Under the pieces are notes generated by a model. It saw only the letters and a list, made by a program, of their open reading frames with translations. It was not told the origin of the DNA and did no database searches. The position numbers were made by a program, and so were the translations under genes. DNA of 64,000 nucleotides from Ulva prolifera (lineage: Eukaryota > Chlorophyta > Ulvophyceae > Ulvales > Ulvaceae), in the NCBI GenBank assembly GCA_023078555.1, contig CM041199.1, positions 2,483,101-2,547,100 on the forward strand, given 5' to 3'. Shown here in pieces: positions 43,400 to 54,500 of this stretch (within the stretch, counting starts at the first letter, position 1; every line of letters starts with the position of its first letter).

Positions 43400-45078
43400 T
43401 GACGAGGGAAACAGTCTCTGGCAATAGCGGGGTGAGCCACATGGTGACCGACGACGTGCCCAACCCGACTCAATTTCTCTTTGAGGGCGTCAACTTGCTC
43501 TTGAAGTCGGCCTTTAGTCATTCTGCCGGCTGAACAATGTCCCCTGAGCTGGAGCACACGATACCTTGGCGCAATTATGGCCCCCTGTAGTGTAATGCCT
43601 TGTAATACATGATGCACTGTTTTGCAGCATTGCCAGCATCGACTTGTGCTGCTATTTTGCGGGGCCCCCGTACACAGTACTCGTACTTCTGACGGCATAC
43701 CTCATGCAATCTGGCCAGATCCATGGCCATGTCTTCTCGGTGCTGCTCTTTGGCCTTCAGAACGGCCCCAGCCAGCCAAACATTTTCTAGTTTCAGGCAT
43801 CGTAACATTTTTCTCGCACTCGCTGCCTCGTATTGCCTTAGCAGTCAGTTTCGATTCATTTCCTGCATGTGCCATTGCGTTAGTATGTGTTCAGTGATCA
43901 TACCTGATCATACCTTTGCAAGAGTCTGCATGTGATTCATATGGCGAGCGGTTACTCAGTGGGCAGGGGGGCACCTTTGTTCTGTGTGTCAGAGAAGCCG
44001 TCATCTCGTGGTCGGCGCGCTGCTATGTATTCCAATTGCACCACACGTTCCTGCATGTGCTCCTGCATGACTGCGTATGTGGTCTGATGGGCTGCCGCCG
44101 CATAATTCTGGAAAATGTTGTTACCTGTATTTCCTTCAGCAGCGGGGACGAGCTTGCCCTTCGGCGCATCTTCCTTCTCTGCAGTAGCGGCGAGCCTGCT
44201 CCTCAGCAGCTGTGTTTTCTGTCAGTGGCTGTGGCAAGATGTTTTCAGTTAGTGGCTGTGGCGAGCTCACCCTTCATCGTCTCCATCATACCTGCATCAG
44301 CGTCCAGCTTGCATCTCATCCTCTCTCGTTCAGCAGTCGCTGTGGCCAGCTTGCCCTTCGTCACACCTGTCCTTTCATCAGCAATGGCCAGCTGCTCAGC
44401 CATGTCAACCTGGGACGCTGGTCAACATGGACCGAAGCACCCGAAATTGTCCCCAATCTCCGAGCTAGACATCGAAACTTCTGTCGACAGCCCCTAAGCT
44501 ACAGCTTTGAAAATGTGGGTTTTGCTGTAGGCATGTCTTCTATCGTTGAGTGCCACGTGCAGTGCTGCATACTCAGCCCTGGTGTAGCATTTAGCATCAC
44601 GCACTCGTCGGCTGCAAAACACTCGGCCGTTGCTCAGGAGCCGCAAAAACTGCTCAATGTGTGTGTGCAGAGACTCACCCTTCTTGATCACATTGTTGTA
44701 AAGCGTCAGGAACCATTCTGCCTTTGCCAGGTTCGGGTGAAGATCTCCATGCTGTGCACCCTGTCGATCACGAACCTGTGAGTATTGCACTTTTGCCATC
44801 GCAGGTGTTAGTAAGCCTGCATCTTGAGGTGAATCCTGCATGTCGCCAGAGCAGTTCAGGCGAAACTCGGCATTATGCCAAAGTGGGCCGTGCCATGTGC
44901 TGTGCTTCATTTTGCATTTGTCAATGTCCATCCCAGTGCGCAGCAAATGTGACAGTTCTCGAGGTCGGAATGAGCCTACCAGAGACAGGCACATGAAACT
45001 CAGGTGGACTTTGAAAATTCCAGAAACCGTGAGCACTTGGTGTTCATACTTGAGATTTGTGTGGAGTCTGTTTGCCAA
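43400..45078 (-). CDS. Possible multi-exon gene or retroelement gag relic (weak)
   Basis: Several minus-strand segments have coding-like, charged, helix-forming sequence with plausible splice edges. These are AEWFLTLYNNVIKKGESLH, then HIEQFLRLLSNG (about 44600-44720), MAEQLAIADERTGVTKGKLA (about 44350-44400), MQEHMQERVVQLEYIAARR (about 44010-44070), DMAMDLARLHEVCRQKYEY (about 43690-43735) and GRLQEQVDALKEKLSRVGHV (about 43450-43520). The first segment, with its KKGES...HI..F..L pattern, recalls copia-type gag polyproteins; the rest is coiled-coil. No single continuous model could be drawn, so boundaries are only approximate and the function is unknown. Confidence 0.25.
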
Positions 45079-46380
45079 GCCGGTCCTGTCTACTCGTCGA
45101 AATTATTGATCAAATTGAAGAGTCCGTTGTTGTGCACTGGACAGCACTGGTATACATTTAGACTTATCTCGAAAAGTAGATGTCTTCCTGAAAGGGCAGC
45201 ATCTGGCACATGGTTGCGCCCACGCTGCTGTTGCGGTGATGTGGCCCAGAACGTCAATTCCAACGCATACACATACAGTATGCAATTTGAGGTTTACGAC
45301 GAACGATGGCGTCGTTTCTGAGGACACAAATCTTTGACTCAGGCCATTGAGATCCAGATTCCGACAGGCAAGAACCCTTCGCACCCGTCTTCCTCCAGCG
45401 TAGCCCACGCGTGCCACGCAGTTGACGCCAAGTGGCAATCACATGTAATTTGCTTGCACAGGATGGATGTACCGTAACTGATATGTGCTGATTGCCGCCT
45501 ACTGTTGATTGCGTGGACGTGCACGTCACATTGACGAATGAGAGCAAAACCTTTTCTGGCATTCTCGGGTACATGCATCACTCCGAGTATTGCATTGGAG
45601 TCAAATGTACAGACAACGTGCACATGTCATGAGATACCTATACAAACTCGAACGAAGGTGAGGGGAAAAGTCATTGGAGGCCTGGTAGCCACGGCACGTG
45701 CCTGTGAAATCCTTCCTGGCGTGCTGTAGCTGCGTGCAGGTACCACGCTGTTACATGCGCTAGTTACAGTTGGGTCTGCTACATATGATATACAGTTGCA
45801 CATGTGGAGGTGCTGCGTGTACGGGTAGCCTGTGTGCTTGACAATGATGTGCGCAATATCTTGTTAGGGAAATTTGCCCACTCACATGAAATGCATCTCA
45901 GCAGCTCAAAACACGATCGATGGCTGTGCAGATTATGCAGTACTATCTGCCTCTCTGGCTTGCTCCTGCTTGAACCATGGATGTTTCACGATATGCAAGT
46001 GTGTGGCCATTGCCCCGAACTCTGCCTGCAAAGCACTGCTCGGGCAGCAGTCAAAAACGCTCATCCTTGTGCTTTACAAATCCACACGAGTCGAATCTCA
46101 GGAGGTGGTCACGGCGTTGAAGCGACCATGCACATGCACTACAGATCAAGCTATGGTGGGTGGCTGCTCTAGTCGAGGATCGCCTGCGCTGTGGCATCTG
46201 TGTCAGCGACCAGTGGGACAGGCGGGGCTGCAAGCAGAACAACTAGGATCAATATAGGCACCGCAGCCGTTGATTTTAACGCCGCGATCCCGATTATATG
46301 CATCTCGGCTGCCATGGGTACAGTCAGCATATTATAGTCATCAGTGTGTGCGGCCTTGCAGCCGAACAGTGTTGCCCGGA
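45079..46380. other. Intergenic, no gene supported
   Basis: Frames of 60-125 codons on both strands but none with splice support or a domain. The right end is the 3' flank of ASADH. Confidence 0.35.
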
Positions 46381-49377
46381 CTACAGCAACAGTTCCGCTA
46401 CTTGCACGGCGTTCAGCGCTGCACCCTTCTTGATCTGGTCCCCGCAGACAAACAGGCACATGTTCTTCTCCCCGGGCAGCGAGATGTCTCGCCTGATGCG
46501 GCCGACGAACACGTCATCTTGATTTGTCGCATCGAGCGGCATCGGGAAGCGGTTGCTGTCCCTGCACGAAACCCCGACACATGATCTGCAGCATTCTGGC
46601 GTACTCTGCCCAATGGGCTGCAGAGCACAGGGAGCTCTCTTTCACCAGGCTTGATGCACGGCCCCAGGACTCAACCTGTGCACATGCAGGCACTGCGTGC
46701 AGATCACCGGCTGCCAGAGGGACGCTGCGGGCATCAGCTGGTGATGCATGAGTGAGAGTGGAACGAGACAGGGCAACGCCGTGGGACTGCAGGCGCAAGA
46801 GGCGCACCGGTCGTCGATGATGGAGACGCCCGGGGCCGCGGAGAGGAGCTCGCGCGCCTCGGCCTCGGTGATGTCGTCCTCGAACTCGAGGTTGATCGAC
46901 TCGGCGTGCGCACGCATGACGGGCACGCGGATGCACGTCGCCATCGCCATGACGTCCGGGGCGCCCCAGATCTTGCGCGTCTCGTTTGTCATCTTCATCT
47001 CCTGCACTCCAGCGCCTGCGTCAGCGCACCAGGGGGGGGTTGGCAGCCACCAGCTGAGCAGCCAGGGCCGTGGGGAACACTGACAGATGGGGTCGGTCGC
47101 CGGGGGTCCGCGGCGGAGCAGGGAAGAGATGCGTGGGACCGGCGCCACATTATGCGGGAAGCGCCCGACCACCGTCCCCACGCCGGAGCGATGAGGTACA
47201 CACACACATGTGCAGGCGTGAGGCGCCTTGCCGCCACGCTGTAGTCAGTCGTCCGGGTAGCACCTGCGAAACAAGCGCCACACAGGACCACCCGCGCGTC
47301 CGAGTCAGAGTGCTGTGTCCTCAGCCACGAACAGCCATGCGCAGGTTGACGCGCTGATCTGCTTCAACGCTACAGCCACGCGTGACAGCAAAGACGGCGG
47401 CAGGTGCTGGTAATAGGCTGAAGGACACCATTAAAATAGGAGGAAATGAGGAAAGGAAAGATGAGAGGGGAGAGGGGGGAGTTGCGTACCTCCTCGTTGT
47501 AGCCGTTGTCCTGCATCGGCGCGTTGTGGCTGAAGAGGTTGAAGGCGTACTGGAAGGGGAAGATTTCCATCGGCAGCGGCGTGCCGTCGAGCACGGCGCG
47601 CGTCTGCGCCTCGAGCTCGTCCATCGCCGCCTGCCCGGCACCCGACGCCGCCTGGTACGTCGACACGACCATGCGCTTCACTGTCTTGGCGCGGTGCAGC
47701 GGCGTCACGGCCATGAGGGCGATGATGGTTGAGCAGTTGGGGTTCGCGATGATGCCTCCACTGCCGGCCTGCATGCCGCGGCCGTGCTGACTGTGTGGCA
47801 GCGCATGCGATGGTCACTGTGGCGGCCAGGCTCGTCGCGGTGGAGAATGCCGGTGCCTGAGGGGTGGAGCATGGGCACAGGACGAGGCTGGCATGCACTG
47901 CCGGCAAGTGATCTGGTGTGGCGACACAGTCAGCATCATCGCAGGCCAGTCTCACTGATCGCGCAATGTGTGTCCATGGAGGCTCGGCAAGCCAGGCTGT
48001 CGGCGATTGCTGGACACAGAACCAGCTGCTGCATGCACCTGGTATGCATGATCAGGAACAGCGCATGTAACGGATGCGTCAAGTAATCTGACGGACCGTT
48101 GTGATGGTCTAGTGAGTGGCTTGTCCCTATGCCTGAGGGCAATGCCTCGTGCATCTACCACATGAGCTGATTCTCACCGTCACAGTGGTCAGCAAGACGG
48201 GAGTAAGGTTGAGAGGGCTCGGCTCGTCTATCTGAGCAAACTATGGCACTCTTGCTGTTGTGCAGCTTCAACAGCTGGACAGCATCAGCAAGACATTCGT
48301 GTGCTGCCAGAGGTGGGCGTAAGAGACAGGAATGGCAGCCCCTGAAGCGCTTGCTATGTATAGCTGCTTTGCTCTCCAGTCCTGTCCAGCAGCTCTGCAT
48401 TTCTGATCTTGACCTAGTCAAAACCACAAACGAACACAAGTGCATGGAACCAGCTATATCTTGCAATAGCATATAAGCGCATCAATGCACAGGCAGACAC
48501 TGTATACAACTCTCGCGGACTAGCGTGCTGAAGCAATGTTCCCATGGCGGTGCCGATACTGTTTCACAGCTGTACTCGCTTCGCACCTTCATGCCCTTCA
48601 TCGCATCGGCGTTGACTTCTGGGATCACCAACGGGACGCCCTCGGTCATACGGAAGGCGGACGAGTTGTCCACAACGGTGCAGCCAGCGTCAGAAGCGAT
48701 CGGCGCAAATTTCTTAGTGACCGAGCCGCCCGCTGAGAACAAAGCTATGTCACAATCGGAGAAGCTGTCTTCAGTCAATTCTTCGCAAGTGTAGGTCGTG
48801 CCTTGGAAATCATATGTTTTGCCAGCCGAACGGGACGACGCAAGCAGCTTCAGATCGCTGTATGGGAAGTCTCGCTGGTCCAGCACCTGTATCGTACACA
48901 CGATACCGATATCAAGCTGCTGATTACCAGAAAGGCGCATTCTTCCATGCGGGTAGTGGCGCAATATGGACATGAAGCTACATGGAAGGCGCAATCTCAA
49001 GTGCATCGGGCACAAACCATGTATCCATCAGAACATTAAACGAATCTGGATCATGGTTACTCATGCTCTGATGTTACATGTTCATTGCGTTCCGGGTTCT
49101 ACATGCGCTAGTGCTGTTGCCAGCAGCGTTCGTTGGGATGGTCACGGTAGCAAGCTGAGCAGCATGGCCATGAAACATGCCAAGCCTATAAACATCTACG
49201 AGCTTCAGTCTGTAGATCTGAAAGACGCACCCTTAAGAATTCCTGCCCGACAGCTCCAGATACACCAACGATCGCCAGTTTTGGTGCATCGCTGGTTTTT
49301 GCGTTTGCACGTACCTGCCTGCGAGATACAGGTGCGCGGCCATATGACCTGCGGAAGGCAGATACGGAGCTGATCAT
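46381..49377 (-). CDS. Aspartate-semialdehyde dehydrogenase, plastid-type
   Basis: Five exons on the minus strand: 49377-49231, 48886-48587, 47768-47490, 47001-46808 and 46561-46381 (stop TAG). They give 1101 bases, 366 residues, the normal length for a plant-type precursor. All junctions are GT-AG and the phases agree (0, 0, 0, 2). The enzyme reduces aspartyl phosphate to aspartate semialdehyde with NADPH, the branch point to Lys, Thr, Met and Ile. Visible motifs are the nucleotide-binding [11 protein letters not shown] (about residue 39), [28 protein letters not shown] with the catalytic Cys in exon 3, [17 protein letters not shown] with the catalytic His in exon 4, and the C-terminal [18 protein letters not shown]. 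The first 35 or so residues ([20 protein letters not shown]) are Ser/Arg-rich without acids, as in plastid transit peptides. An upstream in-frame GTG at 49467 is not needed. Confidence 0.95.
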
Positions 49378-49953
49378 CGTTCTCGTAGACTTCAGCCCTG
49401 AGGTCTGTGGTCCCTGACTATATTGATGCAAGCTCAGTCCGGCGGCACTCGTCTCAATAATAGGCACGTGAGAGACAACAACACAGTTGCGCAGATATAT
49501 CAGTAAAATTTAGATGGCGAATGCTTGCGCATCATCTCGTGAAGTCTTGTGATATGTCGTGAAGATGACAAGATGAACTGTGACACCGGAAATGGCTACG
49601 GGCATTCACAGCTTGAATTTGCGAGGATTTCATACGCCGCGGGAGACGACTGCGCATATTATTCACATTGCAGGATATGCGCCAGATTGCACACGGGCCT
49701 GACGATGACGATTACATGCCACAGCACACTACGATGGAGCTGCTTCGACGCTGCAGCCTGGCAGACGCTAAATCAGGATGTGCTTGTGTAGCGCGTGTCG
49801 CGCTCTGCAGTCTCAAAGCAACCACATTGCCCAGCCTGAGATGTACTGCTGCTTTCAAGTCAGATACCTTGACAGTGATACTTTCTTGTATGTGTGTGTG
49901 GACACAGTGTCAAGGCTTGCAGTGCGGAGCATGGCATGGCGTGTTCTGCTGGC
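49378..49953. other. Short intergenic stretch between ASADH and the Yippee-like gene
   Basis: Would hold the ASADH promoter and the 3' end of the Yippee-like gene. No defined element can be named. Confidence 0.35.
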
Positions 49954-50055
49954 TCAGTACATCCAATCCCCATCCTGCAAAACTTCAGAATACAGCAACC
50001 GCAAGACATCAGGATGGATCGGTTGGTAAATCCGATGCGCGTGTTCTGGCCGCAC

Positions 50056-50661
50056 CTTGATCACGCGAGCTTTCTCGATAATGAACTTTCCCTCTTTATA
50101 TTTTTGGCTGTCTTCGTAAGCTGTTTCCTGAACACAAGCAGAACGGTCACGCCAGCTGCTGACTTTGAATCTGTTTAGGAGAGACTTCATTGCTCAGTAT
50201 CGCGATCACTGTGCCTGGTATGGCCTTAAACGTACGTATTTCCATCCCAAAACAGTTCCGCAGCAGCCACATTGAATGTCAGCGACCGTGTGCAGACCAG
50301 TGATCAAAAGACGCTCTTCCTTGGGCCCGACTTTGATGTTCGTCCTGCACTGACGTTGTTACTCAAACCAGCGGCAAAGTTGCCAGACATTTCAAGATCA
50401 CATAGACATTCGTACACCCCGTTGAAAAGATAGGCACGTCCATAGCGCCCCTGGAAGGCCTGCACTGCAATGCTGGTCATGGTCGCATGGGCAGAGTGGC
50501 AAGCTACTTGCTTGAGCTAGCGGCTGACATGTTAGGATAGAACAGTCTTGGGGTGAAATTACTTTGGATATAATGTCACTGTGATCTGCTACATTTGCCC
50601 TGCATGTAGAGCAGCTGTACAGTTCATCAGCAAGCAACGTCTCAGTCAGCCCTCGTCCCAT
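50056..50661 (-). CDS. Yippee-like zinc-binding protein
   Basis: Four small exons: 50661-50563, 50459-50416, 50344-50236 and 50127-50056 (108 residues). Exon 1 reads [20 protein letters not shown] then [13 protein letters not shown]. Exon 2 reads [14 protein letters not shown]. Exon 3 holds [20 protein letters not shown] and LGWKY. Exon 4 reads [20 protein letters not shown]. The two zinc knuckles CSTC and CGCC are separated by 52 residues after splicing, the hallmark C-x2-C-x52-C-x2-C of the family. That spacing supports the intron model, including the split Val codon between exons 2 and 3. The C-terminus is either a further short exon after donor GTGCGG at 50055 or read-through to the stop at 49954. 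Yippee proteins are conserved eukaryotic proteins; YPEL5 works in the GID/CTLH ubiquitin ligase. The precise role here is unknown. Confidence 0.9.
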
Positions 50662-51549
50662 TGCTAAGCTACAGCGGCTAGCAGGCGAAACAACGATGCC
50701 CGTCTCAAGGGTAGATGTGTTGGATATATTATGTGTGCTGTTTATGGCTCAGCCTTGCAGGCTCGTTTAAGGGGGTTGACTGTAGCATCGGTCACGGCAT
50801 TGCGGTGATAGGTAGGACGGAGTTCCCTGTCCCCACACTAATGTTCAAGGCATCGTGGGCTTCGTTGTGTAACAGCCTGCCCGACACCCCCTCGCGTCGG
50901 CGTCTACAGCAGGCTCCCCCTTTTGAAGGGGATGCTGGACATCCACCTGCACATGCACATATATGTACAAAGCACACAGCACCGAGGAATCGACGAGCTG
51001 GCGCACAACAAGCCCGGAAACATCAGGAGCCAGTCAAACGAGATATTTTCTTCTTCTACAAGTCTCGTACAGTTCAAAACAAGATTGCACAGTCACTATG
51101 CTTTGTTGAAGCGCATGACCTCGGCGCATTCCGATGGCACAGAGCCAGACCTGTGCTGGTGCAGAGCAACATGGCGGGATAGAAGGCGAAACATCTCTTG
51201 AATGCTGTGATGCACGTATATCAGTTGTCAAAGTGTGGGAGGTGCTTGATCTGTGCCTGAAGTCTCCACAAGGTGTGCATCCGCCTCGTATCGCCCAGGT
51301 GGGGTTAATTATCAAAGTGATCGCAATATATATGTATATCATGAAGTATGCTGGTCTGATTTGTCCCGCTAATGGGCGCAGTGATTACAGAGATTGAAGC
51401 GTTGTGTCAGGATGTGTCGCTCTCCGTGATCATCGGTGGCTCTCGGCCCTGTTTGACGCTTGTAATGCTGTGTAGATGCGTCCTTACTTTCTCTCTTGGC
51501 GACACTTCGGTGCCCAAGCTGTCGGAGGATTCTCACCGCATTTAACATC
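50662..51549. other. Divergent intergenic region between Yippee-like (minus) and the E2 gene (plus)
   Basis: About 890 bases that may serve as a shared promoter region. Possible coding bits at 50760-50815 (GVDCSIGHGIAVIG, then GTAGGA) and 51220-51275 (VVKVWEVLDLCLKSPQ, then GTGTGC) could be upstream exons of the E2 gene, but they could not be joined convincingly. Confidence 0.35.
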
Positions 51550-54500
51550 ATGGCGACTCTATCAGCTACTGACGTCCGTCGTCTCGATCAGCGGATTGCG
51601 ATAGCTGCAATGAATTCTTTAAAGTTGCTGCCCAGATCAGCAGTTCACGTTTTCTTGGAGGTGAGTCTTTCCTGCTTTGCATCGTAACAGATGCTGCCTT
51701 TTGCAGATATCCACGCTTGGATATCCGCAAGCAGTGCATGGCCATAGAGTGTAACAGTGCAACATGGCTACTTTGCTATACCTTCGACGAGAAACTCACA
51801 TCTATGGTGCCAGTCAGATGGCATGCCCGAACACACCAGCCTGGTGTGATCATATGCCATGTCAACGTCTGAGATGCTTGTAGACGTACCACTCACGTGT
51901 CTTGCAGGATGGCCTTCCTGCACTTTCCAAGGACCCGTGGAAGAATGCTGTTCCATTGCTGCATGACCTCTCTACGACCCAGCTTCAACACTTCCTGTCC
52001 ACCCACCAGCCCCCATCAGACGATGGCACACATTGTAGTGATGACAGATCAACACTGCTTGCAGCAGTGACTGCCTGCATACGCTGCAGGGGCACGCTGC
52101 GCGAGGCGGTGCATGGTCTGGCATGCATGGCCCTGCTGTTGAGAATAGATGCTCTTGTGCGAAGGGAGCTCCCAACTGCAGACATGATCCCATCAGCACA
52201 GCAGCTTGAGAAAAGTGTTCTGCTGAAAGGTGCACAAGCTTCACGCAACAAATCCGACTCCGAAATGGCTGCAAGTAGTAATTCCGGAGATGGAGAAGAA
52301 GAGCCTGGTACATCACCTGCTTTCGATTGTGCCATGTTCTGCTTAGCAAATCAACTCATCAACTCTGGTCAATGGCTGATCCCTTCCCCATTCCTTTACC
52401 AATGTTTGCCACGTGCTAGAAACGATGGCATCGGGGGCAAGGGGCATGTCCAGAGTCCACTGTGCAAGGTGCATTGCACGGCACAGTGGTTTGAGTCCTC
52501 ACTGGCTGCACAGAGTCGCATTTCAGCAAGCACATTGCTCTCAGGAAGTGTTGTCAGATATCTCTGATCGCAACTCTCGGCTGCATCAGCACTGTCGCTG
52601 ATACTTCAGTCATCATGCAGCTTTGTGCAGTTTGCAATTTTTCAACAGAGTCTCAGTGACGACTCCCTGGCATGCGCGTGTATATAGCTGTGAAAAATAC
52701 CGCCTATTTACCTGCCTTTGCCTGCTTTCTTTGGGCTGGAATCTGAACGTATCATGCCAAGAGGATATGGAAGGGACACCATATGAACTGTTGACCTCCT
52801 CGTTTCACTGTAGAAGATTCCCAGGCCCAGGCAGTGGAGCAGCCTTCTACGACCGCAACATCGCCCACGCCTTCTGCACAGTCCCGACAAGAAAACGGTT
52901 TCGTTAAAGGGACAGGCTATGGCGGTGACCCCGCGGCGGATGCCGCGGCCGCCCAGAACGCTGCGCAGCGTCAGGATGCCCTGTCTGCAGCGACACATGA
53001 GGACTCTTTGAAGACTGTGGCTGCCCTGGATGCGATGTGTAGAGCCTGTGCCATTCAAGATTCATGTTTGCCGGTGCGCTGCGCCCGCTCCCCAGCTTGC
53101 TTGGACCGCTGCAGCCACTTCTGGGGGCACCGGTTGCTGCTCTCGTCTGAGGTCGTACCTGTCTGGGCTCCTGCATCTGCGCAGGTGGGAACAAAGTCCT
53201 GGTGCCACATCATGCTCTTCCAGGGCCCAGGCTGCCTGCAGCGATAATGTCAATGTATATATCAGACCGCACTGTGGTGTAATGGTTTGCTTGTTTTGGA
53301 CGCGAGCTACTGTTCCATGTTCAGTTGCGATGGTGGCGACTTGTACGACTGGGCACACTTTGCTGAGCATGCACTTGGCATCCATGTACCGGCTGTGTGA
53401 TGCTAGCTGTCTACGTAGCCGATGCGCCAGTTGGTAAGGCGTGACAACCGACCGATTGCCACTTGCTGTGATGGTAGCAATGCCAAATCTTCATCAGCAA
53501 CACGGTTCTGACTTGCGCCTCGCGTACCGATGTTGATCACAATCAGGCGTGTAGTGGTCGCTGACACTGTTTCAGCTGAGGACTTGACCACATGCTGGTG
53601 TGAATGCGCTGGCAGTATGGAGTCGCCTGATGCATGCTCCTTGACATCACGACAGAGGAAAGAAGGAAGGCTTCATCTCTTTGCAGTCGCGCTCTCATGA
53701 CTGCGGCTGCAAAGCATCCATAGGCTGCGTCCATAGGCTGCTGTGCTGCAGACATACATGGTCGTCCCTCTGGCAGTGCTGCTGGAGGGCAGCCTGGCAA
53801 ACAGCCTGTACGCGATGTTGACCGCCGAGCCCCTTGATGCCCTCATCGCCACCCCCCGCCTGCTCGAGGCGCAGATCAAGCTCGTCAGCACCATCCTCCA
53901 CACGCACGCGCTGCAGCCGGTGCTACTCATGCCGGCCGGGCAGCCACCGGTCACGTGCGCGGCGGCGCGGCAGGCGGGGGGACTGTACGGGCTCGGCTAC
54001 GGCGCGGGGGGGCGGTCGGTGCGCGAGGCGCTGGCGGACTTGAGCCGCGCGGCCGAGCGGCTGCGTGCGAGAGGCACGCACTTCAACGAGGTCAACGAGG
54101 ATGGCCTCCACGTCAGCATCGACGAGGCGCTGCAGCTCGCGCTCTACATCAACACCACCGCCGCCCTGGTCGAGGAGGTGTGCCGCACTGCCCTCGCTCG
54201 CGCTGTCCCTGCGATGTGCACGCTGCCTGACGCACATGAAAGGCTGAAGCTAGCCCCAACATCTGGGCCGCATTTGAGTCCACACCGGCTTGCTGGTGCC
54301 AGCCGTGTGCAAGCGAACGACATGAGCAGAGTGCATTTGACCCGCGTTTCCGCTACGTCCGGGCCGTTGTGTTCTTTTAATCTGACCCTTGGGCCCTTGT
54401 GCAGGAGGCAGAGGACATCGACGAGCTCGTGAGCCTGCCGGAGGTCCCCGCCGCGGCGCCGGGCGCGGCGGCGCACTCTCCCGTGGCCCCGGCACCGCCG

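Noticed and set aside
46514-46936. Minus-strand ASADH-region frame rich in His/Arg
   Set aside because: Wrong phase over ASADH exons 4-5; the correct phase gives the conserved enzyme sequence.
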